The notes beneath the pieces were generated by a model, which ran no database searches, was not told where the DNA came from, and saw only the letters and a program-made list of their open reading frames with translations. A stretch of DNA of 64,000 nucleotides. It comes from Rhodopseudomonas sp. AAP120. GTDB lineage: Bacteria > Pseudomonadota > Alphaproteobacteria > Rhizobiales > Xanthobacteraceae. Location of the stretch: the NCBI RefSeq assembly GCF_001295845.1, contig NZ_LJIC01000015.1:1-64000 (forward strand), in the 5' to 3' direction. Positions 28,217-36,900 of this stretch are shown here, piece after piece. Both the position numbers and the translations under genes were made by a program. Every line of letters begins with the position of its first letter. The stretch's first letter is position 1.

Positions 28217-30097
28217 TCACACCGCCCAGCACGCGCAGCCGAGCGCGCCCCAGAAGCTCTTGAGGTCGGCGATCGGCAGCTTGCTCGACCATGCTGTCGC
28301 ATGATCGTGGCCGTGAACGCCGCAGGAATTGGCGCAACCGCAGGAGGCGATCGCCTGCCGCGCTACCGCGTTGCCCGAGGCGGGCTCGTCCGCCCAGGCC
28401 GCATAGCCACCGAACCGCCGCACCGGCGACCAGTCCGGCATCGCCGGCGGCGGGGCGGAGTCGTCGAGCTTGGCGAAATCACCGGCGCCATACACCACCT
28501 TGCCGCCGACCACCGTCAGCAGCGACGTCGTGTCGGCGATCTCCGCCTCGCTGCAGGCGAAGTAATCGCGGTCAGGAACCACCACATCGGCGAGCTGGCC
28601 GACGGCAATGCGGCCCTTCTTGCCTTCTTCATTGGAGAACCAGGTGACGTTCTCGGTCCACATCCGCAGCGCCGTCTCGCGATCCAGGCAGTTGCGCTGC
28701 GGTGTGATCCGCAGGCCGCCGACGGTGCGGCCGGTGACCAGCCAGGACAGCGACACCCACGGATTATACGACGCCACGCGGGTCGCGTCGGTGCCGGCCG
28801 ACACCTTGACGCCCTTGTCGAGGATCTTCTTCACCGGCGGCGTCGCTTCCGCCGCGCCGAGGCCATAGCGTTCGACGAAATACTCGCCCTGGTAGGCCAT
28901 GCGGTGCTGCACCGCAATGCCGCCGCCGAGCGCGGCGATGCGGTCGATCGACTGATCGGAAATCGTTTCAGCGTGATCGAAGAACCAGTGCAGCCCCTCC
29001 AGCGGCATCTCCTGATTCACCTTCTCGAACACGTCGAGCGCCCGCGAGATGGTCTCGTCATAGGTCGCGTGCAGCCGCCACGGCCATTTGTTCTGCACCA
29101 GGACGCGCACGACCTCCTCGAGCTCGCCCTCCATTTCCGGCGGCATGTCGGGCCGCGGCACGCGGAAATCCTCGAAGTCCGCCGCCGAGAACACCAGCAT
29201 CTCGCCGGCGCCGTTGTGGCGGAAGTAGTCGTTGCCCTGCTGGTATTTCGACGTCTTGGTCCAGTTGAGAAAGTCGTCCTTCTCGCCCTTCGGCTTCTGC
29301 GTGAACAGATTGTAGGCAAGCCGGATCGTCAGCTGCCCTTCCTCGTCGAGCTTCTGGATCACCGCATAATCGTCGGGATAATTCTGGAAGCCACCGCCGG
29401 CATCGATCGCGCCGGTGACGCCGAGCCGATTGAGCTCGCGCATGAAATGCCGGGTCGAGTTGACCTGATAGTCGAACGGCAGCTTCGGGCCCTTTGCCAG
29501 GGTCGCGTAGAGGATGTTGGCGTTCGGCTTGGCGAGCAGCAGACCCGTCGGATTGCCGGCGGCGTCGCGGATGATCTCGCCGCCGGGCGGCTCCGGCGTA
29601 TCCTTGGTGTAGCCGACGGCGCGCAGCGCCGCGCCATTGAGGAGCGCGCGGTCGTAGAGATGCAGCAGGAACACCGGCGTATCCGGCGCCACCGCGTTGA
29701 GCTCGTCGATGGTCGGCAGCCGCTTCTCTTCGAACTGATGCTCGGTGAAGCCGCCGACAACGCGCACCCATTGCGGCGGCGGGGTGATCGCCACCTGGCG
29801 CTTCAGCATGTTCATCGCGTCGGCGAGCGAGCGCACGCCGTCCCAGCGCAGCTCCATGTTGAAGTTGAGACCGCCGCGGATGATGTGGAGATGGTTGTCG
29901 ATCAGGCCCGGCAGCACACGCCGGCCCTTGAGGTCGATCACCTTGGTCGACGGCCCGGCCAGCGGCAGCACCTCGTGATCGTGTCCCACCGCGACGAAGC
30001 GGCCGCCGCTGATTGCCACCGCGCTGGCAGTCGGGTTGGAGCGGTCGAGCGTCGTGAACAGGCCGCGGTGCAGAATGAGATCCGGTGCATCGGTCAT
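28217..30097 (-). CDS. Amidohydrolase (YtcJ-like metal-dependent hydrolase) with Cys/His-rich C-terminal tail
   Basis: 626 residues from ATG 30097, with GGAGA ahead. The fold is that of YtcJ-like amidohydrolases: an N-terminal composite beta domain (ILHRGLFTTLDRSNPTA), VLPGLIDNHLHIIRGG with the HxH metal pair, HWFFDHAETIS and VSAGTDATRVASYNPW with the late Asp, and a C-terminal beta part (GQLADVVVPDRDYF). The family hydrolyses amide or imide bonds in cyclic or linear substrates. Unusual: the last 45 residues hold SCGCANSCGVHGHDH and later ALGCACWAV, likely to bind a metal. It overlaps the XapX gene by 4 bp and ends 1 bp before the DoxX-VOC start. Confidence 0.87.
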   Translation of the reverse strand: MTDAPDLILHRGLFTTLDRSNPTASAVAISGGRFVAVGHDHEVLPLAGPSTKVIDLKGRRVLPGLIDNHLHIIRGGLNFNMELRWDGVRSLADAMNMLKRQVAITPPPQWVRVVGGFTEHQFEEKRLPTIDELNAVAPDTPVFLLHLYDRALLNGAALRAVGYTKDTPEPPGGEIIRDAAGNPTGLLLAKPNANILYATLAKGPKLPFDYQVNSTRHFMRELNRLGVTGAIDAGGGFQNYPDDYAVIQKLDEEGQLTIRLAYNLFTQKPKGEKDDFLNWTKTSKYQQGNDYFRHNGAGEMLVFSAADFEDFRVPRPDMPPEMEGELEEVVRVLVQNKWPWRLHATYDETISRALDVFEKVNQEMPLEGLHWFFDHAETISDQSIDRIAALGGGIAVQHRMAYQGEYFVERYGLGAAEATPPVKKILDKGVKVSAGTDATRVASYNPWVSLSWLVTGRTVGGLRITPQRNCLDRETALRMWTENVTWFSNEEGKKGRIAVGQLADVVVPDRDYFACSEAEIADTTSLLTVVGGKVVYGAGDFAKLDDSAPPPAMPDWSPVRRFGGYAAWADEPASGNAVARQAIASCGCANSCGVHGHDHATAWSSKLPIADLKSFWGALGCACWAV

Positions 30098-30384
30098 GAG
30101 GTCTTCTCCGGTGGATTGGGATGCGCGGCTGACTTGGACGATGCGTCGTCCTGGCCCGGCAGCATCCCGAACATGTGCGGCGCGCATTTCGCCTGCCGCC
30201 AAGCGGCAGCGAGGCCGTGACCGGCCATCACCTGCCGCGCCACCGGCACGATCTGTTCGCCCGCCAGAATCCCGAGCAGCCCGACCAGCGCCACCAGAGG
30301 TGGCGCCGGCGAGCGCACGTTGATCAGGCTGTAGATGACGCCGACCAGCAGGCCGGCGCCGAGGGACAGCAGATAGACTTTCAT
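30094..30384 (-). CDS. XapX (DUF1427) small membrane protein
   Basis: 96 residues from ATG 30384. Residues 1-50 are the XapX domain: MKVYLLSLGAGLLVGVIYSL, INVRSPAPPLVALVGLLGIL, two short membrane helices. The soluble tail (51-96) ends PEKTS and overlaps the amidohydrolase start (ATGA). XapX proteins are small, poorly understood inner-membrane proteins, often next to hydrolase genes like those here. The open frame extends to 30450 but that part overlaps the upstream gene. Confidence 0.85.
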   Translation of the reverse strand: MKVYLLSLGAGLLVGVIYSLINVRSPAPPLVALVGLLGILAGEQIVPVARQVMAGHGLAAAWRQAKCAPHMFGMLPGQDDASSKSAAHPNPPEKTS

Positions 30385-30409
30385 CGCGCTCTCCCGCGTG
30401 AAGCCGGAG

Positions 30410-31060
30410 TTACGCGGCCTTGGTGCCGCCCTCGGAGGCATGCTCGCCAAGCGCCCACTTCGAGAAGCGAACCTGGATACCGTAGGGCGAATGCGCGCGC
30501 AGGATGTCCATCATGCCGTCGTAGGTCTCCGAGCGCGCCCAATCCTGCTGCAATTCGAAGGCGTACTGGCACGAGGTGATCGGCACCGCGCCGGCCTGGA
30601 TCGCCCGCTCCATCGCGCGATTGTGCGCTTCGATCGACAGGTCGCCGCACGCATCGGCCGGGATGTAGATCTCGTAGCCTTCCTTGAGCATGTCGAGCGT
30701 GGGGAACATCACGCAGGCCTCGGTCCAAAGGCCGGCGATGACGAACTTCTTGCGGCCGGTGGCGGCCACCGCCTTGCGGAAGTTCGGGTCGAGCCACGAG
30801 TTCATCGAGGTGCGGTCAATGATGTCGTGGTTCGGAAACAGGTCGGTGACTTCCGGCATGAACGGGCCAGAGAACGAATCCTTGGCGACCGTCGAGATCA
30901 CCGTCGGGATCTTGAACAGCTTCGCCGCCTTGGCGAGAATCTGGATGTTGTTGAACACGCCCAGGCGATCGTGGGACTGCACGCCCTGATACATCGCCGG
31001 CTGATAATCGATCAACGCGATCGCGCTGTTGTCGGGCGTCAGCATATCCAGTTTCGACAT
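30410..31060 (-). CDS. Isochorismatase-like cysteine hydrolase (YcaC-type)
   Basis: 216 residues from ATG 31060 (MSKLDMLTPDNSAIALIDYQ). Catalytic Asp is in LIDYQPAM, and the Cys nucleophile in IAGLWTEACVMFPTLDML, as in YcaC-like hydrolases. Members act on amides, imides or N-carbamoyl compounds; the true substrate of this group is largely unknown. It is the first gene of a leftward operon (hydrolase, XapX, amidohydrolase, DoxX-VOC, porin) and lies divergent from an MFS exporter, which fits a catabolic or detoxification unit that imports, cleaves and exports related compounds. Confidence 0.87.
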   Translation of the reverse strand: MSKLDMLTPDNSAIALIDYQPAMYQGVQSHDRLGVFNNIQILAKAAKLFKIPTVISTVAKDSFSGPFMPEVTDLFPNHDIIDRTSMNSWLDPNFRKAVAATGRKKFVIAGLWTEACVMFPTLDMLKEGYEIYIPADACGDLSIEAHNRAMERAIQAGAVPITSCQYAFELQQDWARSETYDGMMDILRAHSPYGIQVRFSKWALGEHASEGGTKAA

Positions 31061-31306
31061 CGAAGGTCTCCAAGTGGGGTGAGCGACGCGGCTGCGCCAG
31101 GTTCGTTCACTACCTTGCGCAAGATCGACGTACAGGGCTTGGACGAACCCGTCGCCGATTGCACGAACGCGCGGTGGGCGCGGATCACCCAAACGTTCAA
31201 ACCATCGCAGAAGCCTGCAAGTCTGCGATCGGCGGCGCCGATACTCTGCCGAGAACGACCGCCAACCCCTGCCGCACGGCCGCGGCGTTCGCCGATCGAG
31301 GACCGC

Positions 31307-32941
31307 ATGCAGCCAGCCGGCGAACGCTCAACCCAGGTCGAGGCCAGCAACTCGGCGTGGGTGGCGTTTCGCCACACCGCTTTTACGGTGGTGTGGACCG
31401 CGACCGTTGTCGCCAATGTCGGCACCTGGATGTACAACGCGGCGTCCGGCTGGCTGATGACCAGTCTGGAGGCCGATCCCCTCACCGTCTCGCTGGTGCA
31501 AGTCGCATCCAGCCTGCCAATGTTTCTGTTCGCGATCCCGGCCGGCGCACTATCGGACATCATCGACAAGCGGCACTTCCTGATTCTGATCGAGATCGTC
31601 CTCACCGTGTTCGCCGTCGCCAGCGCGCTGCTGGTGTGGCTCGGACTGATGAACCCGACGCTGCTGTTGCTGTTCACTTTCCTGCTCGGCGCCGGCGCGG
31701 CGTTCGCGGCACCGGCCTGGCAGGCGATCGTGCCGGATCTGGTGCCGAAGCAGGACCTTGCCTCGGCGGTCGCCAGCAACGGCGTCGGCATTAATATCAG
31801 CCGCGCCCTCGGCCCGGCGCTCGGCGGCGTGGTGATCGGCGTGATGGGCATGGCGGCGCCGTTCTGGATCAACGCGCTCAGCAATTTCGCGGTGATCGGC
31901 GCGCTGCTGTGGTGGCGTCCGGTGTCGACGCGGACTGCCAATCTGCCGGCGGAGCGGCTGATGAGCGCGATCGTGATCGGTTTCCGCCACGCGCGCTACA
32001 ACCCCGATCTGCGCGCCACGCTGGTACGCGCGGTGGCGTTCTTCTTCTTCGCCAGCGCCTATTGGGCGCTGCTGCCGCTGGTCGCGCGACGGCAGATCGC
32101 TGGCGGTCCCGAACTCTACGGCATCCTGCTCGGCGCGATCGGGCTCGGCGCCATCGTCGGCGCCTTCCTGCTGCCTTCGTTGAAGAAGCGCCTCGGCCCG
32201 GACCGCATGGTCGCCGCCGGCACGCTCGGCACCGCGATCAGTTTGGTGCTGCTCGGCAGCGTCACAAGGGTCGAACTCGGCTTCGCTGCCTGCATGCTGG
32301 CCGGCATCTCGTGGATCGCAGTGCTAGCCAATCTCAACGTCTCGGTCCAGGTCTCCCTGCCCGATTGGGTGCGTGGCCGCGGCCTCGCCATGTTCGTCAC
32401 GGTGTTTTTCGGCGCGATGACGGCCGGCAGCGCGCTCTGGGGCCAGCTCGCTTCATCCTACGGTCTGCCGCTCGCGCATTTCCTGGCGGCCGCCGGCGCG
32501 GTGCTCGGCGTGGCGCTGACCTGGCGCTGGAAACTGCGCGGCGGTGCTACGCGGGATCTGGCGCCGTCGATGCATTGGCCTGCGCCGGTGCTGGCGATCG
32601 ACGCCGAGCCCGATCAGGGCCCGGTGCTGATCACGGTCGAGTACCGTATCGCTGCGGACGAGCGCGACGACTTCCTGCGCGCGCTGCACAAGCTCAGCCA
32701 TCAGCGCCGCCGCGACGGCGCCTACGCCTGGGACGTGTTCGAGGACGCCGCCGACAAGGGACGCTTTCTGGAAGTGTTTCAGGTCGCGTCATGGCTCGAA
32801 CATCTGCGCCAGCACCAGCGCGTCACCAATGCGGATCGCATCGTCCAAGATTCAGTGCGGCGCTTTCACGCCGCCGCCGAGCCGAAGGTCACGCATTTGC
32901 TTGCCGCGTCGTTTCCCTCCGACGCGAGCCGCCGTTTCTGA
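31307..32941 (+). CDS. MFS exporter (EntS-like, MFS_3) with C-terminal monooxygenase-like domain
   Basis: 544 residues from the ATG at 31307 (GAGG five bases ahead). About residues 20-410 form the transporter of the MFS_3/EntS type: WVAFRHTAFTVVWTATVVAN, NGVGINISRALGPALGGVVI and ALWGQLASSYGLPLAHFLAA. After a linker a soluble domain of about 110 residues follows (VLITVEYRIAADERDDFL ... GRFLEVFQVASWLEHLRQHQ) that resembles antibiotic-biosynthesis-monooxygenase/ferredoxin-like folds. This combination is known in MFS_3 proteins of Proteobacteria. Divergently placed from the isochorismatase operon with a gap of 246 bp, suggesting joint control. The frame remains open far upstream, but that is antisense to the operon. 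Confidence 0.87.
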   Translation: MQPAGERSTQVEASNSAWVAFRHTAFTVVWTATVVANVGTWMYNAASGWLMTSLEADPLTVSLVQVASSLPMFLFAIPAGALSDIIDKRHFLILIEIVLTVFAVASALLVWLGLMNPTLLLLFTFLLGAGAAFAAPAWQAIVPDLVPKQDLASAVASNGVGINISRALGPALGGVVIGVMGMAAPFWINALSNFAVIGALLWWRPVSTRTANLPAERLMSAIVIGFRHARYNPDLRATLVRAVAFFFFASAYWALLPLVARRQIAGGPELYGILLGAIGLGAIVGAFLLPSLKKRLGPDRMVAAGTLGTAISLVLLGSVTRVELGFAACMLAGISWIAVLANLNVSVQVSLPDWVRGRGLAMFVTVFFGAMTAGSALWGQLASSYGLPLAHFLAAAGAVLGVALTWRWKLRGGATRDLAPSMHWPAPVLAIDAEPDQGPVLITVEYRIAADERDDFLRALHKLSHQRRRDGAYAWDVFEDAADKGRFLEVFQVASWLEHLRQHQRVTNADRIVQDSVRRFHAAAEPKVTHLLAASFPSDASRRF

Positions 32942-32953
32942 TCGGCAGCGCCG

Positions 32954-33424
32954 TCAGAACAGCCCGTGCACGCCGCCCACGGCGCCGGCGACGGTGATCA
33001 GCGCCAGCGTGCTCAGCACGCGGTGGCCGCGCAGCGCGACGCGAAATGCGCCATCAGGATCCCGGCGCGCACGGGCGTCGAACCAGGCGTGTAGAAACAG
33101 CGGCTCGGCGACGAACAGCATCAGCATGAACATCGCCCACAACGCGATCATGGCGTGGAGCCACCAGAAGCCCGCATCGGTGATGCGATCCCAATGGCCG
33201 AACACAGCGAACAAATAGAAGCCGGAGATTCCCGCCAGCAGCACCGAGATGCGCGCCTGCCAGGCAAAGCGCCGCTCCAGCGCGTCGAACACCGCAAGCC
33301 GGCGCTCGACCTCGAACTCGCGCAAGCTCGGCAGGATGACAAAGGTCACGAACGCCAGCCCGCCGATCCAATGCACGACGGACAACACATGAACGGCGCG
33401 GGCTGCGGCGGGCCAGTCAATCAT
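32954..33424 (-). CDS. Small integral membrane protein (CopD/DUF2269-like)
   Basis: 156 residues from ATG 33424 with four hydrophobic helices: AVHVLSVVHWIGGLAFVTFV, ARISVLLAGISGFYLFAVF, FWWLHAMIALWAMFMLMLFV, and LSTLALITVAGAVGGVHGLF. The H..HW-GG pattern in the first helix and further histidines recall CopD-like and related haem- or copper-linked membrane proteins. It is convergent with the MFS gene (12 bp gap). Function unknown. Confidence 0.75.
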   Translation of the reverse strand: MIDWPAAARAVHVLSVVHWIGGLAFVTFVILPSLREFEVERRLAVFDALERRFAWQARISVLLAGISGFYLFAVFGHWDRITDAGFWWLHAMIALWAMFMLMLFVAEPLFLHAWFDARARRDPDGAFRVALRGHRVLSTLALITVAGAVGGVHGLF

Positions 33425-33721
33425 TTGATCACATGCCGACGGCCTCGCTGTTGGCAGGCAAGTGTCGTCGTCCCCTGTCGAAGCAATAGCGTCGCGCACT
33501 CACCGTCATGGCACACCGCTTTGACGGCAGAACTCGCTTAATCTAGCTCAGGAACGCCCCTCGCGTTTGCGCCTGCGCAAACTCCGCAGCGGCTAGGCGT
33601 CGCGGCCGACTGCTGCACCCACGAGGTGACGCGAATATCAAGGCCCGCTCGCACGGTGGCGCACCGACCTGGGTCGGATGGTTCCAACCGGAACGACCTG
33701 CGCTGACAGTGTCACAAGTTA

Positions 33722-34591
33722 ATGACGCAGACGACCGAACGACTACTCTGCCGCGACATTTTGGTCGTCGGTTGGAACAATCAGCAGATGCAGTCGGGTT
33801 TCGCATTCTCTCAATTCGCCAAACGACTGACGAGCCTCGCGGACCTGACCGATTCCGACTTGCAATTGCTGGCGGAGATGCCGGCTGCGATCCATCACTT
33901 CGCGCCGCGCGAAATCCTGCTGCGCAAAGGCGATCGGGCCGAGCACTGCTGTGTGCTGCTACAAGGCTATCTGTGCTGGCGCGACGGCAGCGGGCGAGAC
34001 CGCCAGATCACCGCAATCCACGTCCCGGGCGATGTTCCGGATCTGCACGCGATACTGATGCCCTGCGCCGACGCCACCCTGACGGCGCTCGGGCCGGCCG
34101 TGGTGGCCCTGGTGCCGCATGTGTTCTTCCACCGCATCGCCGGGCAGTCCCGCAAGATGGCGCATGCGCTGTCGATGCTCAGCCTCGCCGATATCGGCGT
34201 GCTGCGCAACTGGGTGGTGAATCTCGGCACCCGCAACGCGATGATGCGGGTCACGCATCTTCTATGTGAAATCGTCACTCGCCTTCAAGCCGTCGGCCAC
34301 GCCGGCAATTACCAGTTCCCGTCGCCGTTCACGCAGTCGGATCTCGCCGCGGCGTGTGGGATCTCCGCCGTCCACGCCAATCGAATCGTCCAGGACCTGC
34401 GCCGCGCCGGCTCGCTGCAGTGGCGCTCGAAAACGATCACCATCACCGATTGGAACGCGCTGCTGCGGCTGTCGGGTTTCACGCCGGATTACCTGCAGTT
34501 GCGCGGCACCGAGACAATAGGTGCGGCATCGCCGCGGGAAACGGCAGCGCAGCGACCTCGCCTCGGTGACTTCAGCCTCGCGCTGCCATGA
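33722..34591 (+). CDS. Crp/Fnr-family transcriptional regulator
   Basis: 289 residues from 33722, or 267 from the ATG at 33788 (MQSGFAFSQFAKRL), which may be the true start. A cyclic-nucleotide-binding-like domain (HFAPREILLRKGDRAEHCCV, LLQGYLCWRDG, VPGDVPDLHAIL) is followed by a winged helix: FTQSDLAAACGISAVHANRI. Neither the FNR iron-sulfur cysteines nor the cAMP-contact residues of CRP are obvious, so the ligand is unknown. Its end overlaps the convergent GT9-like gene by 20 bp. A related regulator gene lies at 50006-50968. Confidence 0.88.
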   Translation: MTQTTERLLCRDILVVGWNNQQMQSGFAFSQFAKRLTSLADLTDSDLQLLAEMPAAIHHFAPREILLRKGDRAEHCCVLLQGYLCWRDGSGRDRQITAIHVPGDVPDLHAILMPCADATLTALGPAVVALVPHVFFHRIAGQSRKMAHALSMLSLADIGVLRNWVVNLGTRNAMMRVTHLLCEIVTRLQAVGHAGNYQFPSPFTQSDLAAACGISAVHANRIVQDLRRAGSLQWRSKTITITDWNALLRLSGFTPDYLQLRGTETIGAASPRETAAQRPRLGDFSLALP

Positions 34592-35504
34592 GCGCCGCGC
34601 GCACCTCGATTACAACGCTCGACCAGTCCCCCGGCTCGGGCTGGTGGAACAAACGTAAGCTCGGATACCAAATCGAACGCTCGCCAGTCAGCGGCCATCG
34701 CCAATCGCAGTCGGCATGCAACATCACCCAACACGGCCGCCCCAGCGCGCCGGCCAAGTGCGCAACCATCGTGTCGACCGTGATCACCAGATCGAGCTCG
34801 CAGATCCGCTGCGCGAGAGCCATCAGATCCGATGTGCTGATATCGAGCGCCCCGATCTGAGCCGCCGCGGCGCCTCCACCCAGTTGCAGCGAATACAAAG
34901 CCACTCCACCGATGTTCAACATCGCGAGTTGATCGGGCGGCACGGCGCGCCGCTTGTCCCAGTTGCCGACCTCCCACATCAGTCCGACGGCAAAACAGTC
35001 TTTGGCAACCGCCGATGACGCGGTCGACGTCGTCGGCAGTCGCAGATAAGGCTGCCGCATGCCGACCAGGTCGGCGTCGGCACGGATCGCGTGCGGGATC
35101 TCCATGATCTCGATGTCGACGTCGAATGCGACGTCCGGAGTGCCGTCATGCAGTGGCACCACACGCCCCGATGCAACGGCTTGCATCAGCGGCAGCAACT
35201 CCGGCTGGCACCACACGATCACCTCCGCGGCGATGTCGCTAAGCGCCGGCAGGAACCGCGCGAACTGCATGGTGTCGCCGAGCCCATGATAACAGCGCAC
35301 CAGCACGCGCCGGCCCGCCAGCGGTTCGCCGCGCCAGATCCGCTGCAGATGCCGAGGCCCGGCATGCTTGTCCGGTGCCGCGAGGCATAGTTCCGGCAGG
35401 TCGCGATCGGTGATGTGCCAGGCGCGCGCAAAATCGCCCGCGCGCATTGCGGCGGTCCAATCACCGCCCTCCTCGCCGCTCTGCGCTTCACCTGGGATGC
35501 TCAT
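34572..35504 (-). CDS. GT9/heptosyltransferase-like protein
   Basis: 310 residues from ATG 35504. The N-terminal part (RRVLVRCYHGLGDTMQFARF) has the GxGDxxxx pattern of GT9 glycosyltransferases and of the TPR-linked GT9-like proteins of alphaproteobacteria; the C-terminal part (LVITVDTMVAHLAGALGRPC, then WVML) matches the nucleotide-sugar-binding region with the D-T-x-x-x-H-L-A-G-A-L-G signature. It should transfer a sugar in cell-surface glycan synthesis or a related reaction. It points away from the inositol/glycan cluster that starts at 35799 and may belong to it in function. Confidence 0.75.
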   Translation of the reverse strand: MSIPGEAQSGEEGGDWTAAMRAGDFARAWHITDRDLPELCLAAPDKHAGPRHLQRIWRGEPLAGRRVLVRCYHGLGDTMQFARFLPALSDIAAEVIVWCQPELLPLMQAVASGRVVPLHDGTPDVAFDVDIEIMEIPHAIRADADLVGMRQPYLRLPTTSTASSAVAKDCFAVGLMWEVGNWDKRRAVPPDQLAMLNIGGVALYSLQLGGGAAAAQIGALDISTSDLMALAQRICELDLVITVDTMVAHLAGALGRPCWVMLHADCDWRWPLTGERSIWYPSLRLFHQPEPGDWSSVVIEVRAALMAARG

Positions 35505-35713
35505 CGCCACTCGAACGCGGTGCAATCGGGTTTGTTCTAGCGCGGCGCAACGAAGCTGACGCCCTCGCGTGCAGCTTCTTCTACTACAATGTCGCGGCAG
35601 TCGGCCCACGCGCATCTTCTACTTAGCTCGCCGGCAAACTTATCCGGCGTTAAGTTATGGCGCGGATTCATCGCTGGTGAGCCTGACGCGGCCGATTTGC
35701 CGCCTTCGCGATA

Positions 35714-35738
35714 GGAACGATCGCAAGATGCTCACGTT
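35714..35738 (+). promoter_or_regulatory. EcfG-type promoter GGAAC-N16-CGTT for the inositol/glycan cluster
   Basis: -35 GGAAC at 35714-35718, 16 bases, -10 CGTT at 35735-35738. This is a full match to the promoter consensus of the alphaproteobacterial general stress sigma factor EcfG. Transcription would begin about 35745, some 55 bases before the ino1-type ATG at 35799. The 294-bp gap 35505-35798 shows no gene otherwise. Confidence 0.8.
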
Positions 35739-35798
35739 CGCGAAGGTACTTACCTTGTCCACGGCCGCTCCGTGCTGCCATTCGGAGGGCGTCCCGCG

Positions 35799-36893
35799 AT
35801 GCATTCACGTCTCCAAGACCGGCGCCGCGTCCGGGTCGGCATCGTCGGCGTCGGCAATTGCGCGAGTTCGTTCGTCCAGGGCTTATCCTACTACAGCGAC
35901 GCGCGGTCGAACGAGCCGGTGCCCGGCCTGATGCACGTCGATCTCGGCGGCTACCACATCAGCGACATCGAGATCGCCGCGGCGTTCGACATCCACGCCG
36001 ACAAGGTCGGCCGCGACGTCGCCGACGCAATCCTGATCAAACCCAACAACACGCATCGTTTCGCGCAGGTGCCGCCGACCGGAACCATCGTGGCCCGCGG
36101 CCCGACGCTCGACGGCGTCGGCCGCTACATGGACGACGACATTCCGCTCTCCGACGCCGCCGAAGCCGATGTCGTGGATACGCTGCGCAAGTCACGCACG
36201 GATGTGCTGGTCTCCTATCTGCCGGTCGGCTCGCAGAAGGCGACCGAATGGTACGCCGAGCGCGCGCTCCACGCCGGCTGCGCCTTCGTCAACTGCATTC
36301 CGGTGTTCATCGCCTCGGATCCGGCCTGGCGCGCGCGCTTCGAGGTCGCCAATCTGCCGATCGTCGGCGACGACATCAAAAGCCAGCTCGGCGCCACCAT
36401 CCTGCATCGCATGCTCGCCAATTTGTTCCGCGAGCGCGGGGTCCAGCTCGACCGCACCTACCAGCTCAATGTCGGCGGCAACGCCGACTTCAAGAACATG
36501 CTGGAGCGTGAGCGGCTGGCGTCGAAGAAAATCTCCAAGACCCAGGCGGTCACCAGCCAGTTCGACGTGCCGCTCGAGGCGGACAACGTCCACGTCGGCC
36601 CGAGCGACTTCGTGCCGTGGCTGAGCGATCGCAAGCTCGCTTACATCCGGCTCGAAGGCACCACCTTCGGCGGCGTGCCGCTCAGCGCCGAGCTCAAGCT
36701 GGAAGTGTGGGATTCGCCGAACTCCGCCGGCGTGGTGATCGACGCGGTGCGCTGCGCCAAGCTGGCGATGGATCGCGGCATCGGCGGCGCCCTCACCGGC
36801 CCGTCGAGCTATTTCATGAAGTCGCCGCCGCGCCAGTTCACCGACGAAGAAGCCCGCCTCGCCACCCAGGATTTCATCGAGGGCAAGGCGTGA
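35799..36893 (+). CDS. ino1: Inositol-3-phosphate synthase
   Basis: 364 residues from the ATG at 35799, which has GGAGGG nine bases ahead. NAD-binding [16 protein letters not shown] at the N-terminus, then [33 protein letters not shown] and [20 protein letters not shown]. These are the signatures of the prokaryotic (actinobacterial-type) myo-inositol-1-phosphate synthases, which convert glucose 6-phosphate to L-myo-inositol 1-phosphate. In Proteobacteria the enzyme is uncommon. The start of a twelve-gene cluster for sugar transfer suggests that inositol (or its phosphate) becomes part of a glycan or lipid. The next gene could encode the matching phosphatase. Confidence 0.93.
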   Translation: MHSRLQDRRRVRVGIVGVGNCASSFVQGLSYYSDARSNEPVPGLMHVDLGGYHISDIEIAAAFDIHADKVGRDVADAILIKPNNTHRFAQVPPTGTIVARGPTLDGVGRYMDDDIPLSDAAEADVVDTLRKSRTDVLVSYLPVGSQKATEWYAERALHAGCAFVNCIPVFIASDPAWRARFEVANLPIVGDDIKSQLGATILHRMLANLFRERGVQLDRTYQLNVGGNADFKNMLERERLASKKISKTQAVTSQFDVPLEADNVHVGPSDFVPWLSDRKLAYIRLEGTTFGGVPLSAELKLEVWDSPNSAGVVIDAVRCAKLAMDRGIGGALTGPSSYFMKSPPRQFTDEEARLATQDFIEGKA

Positions 36894-36900
36894 GGCCGCG

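Noticed and set aside
28301-30220. Plus-strand open frame of 639 codons
   Set aside because: Antisense to the amidohydrolase; low-complexity Arg/His-rich translation without motifs.
33690-33714. GGAAC upstream of the Crp/Fnr gene at 33722 as an EcfG promoter
   Set aside because: The -10 position reads GTCA; neither 16- nor 17-base spacing gives the GTT core.
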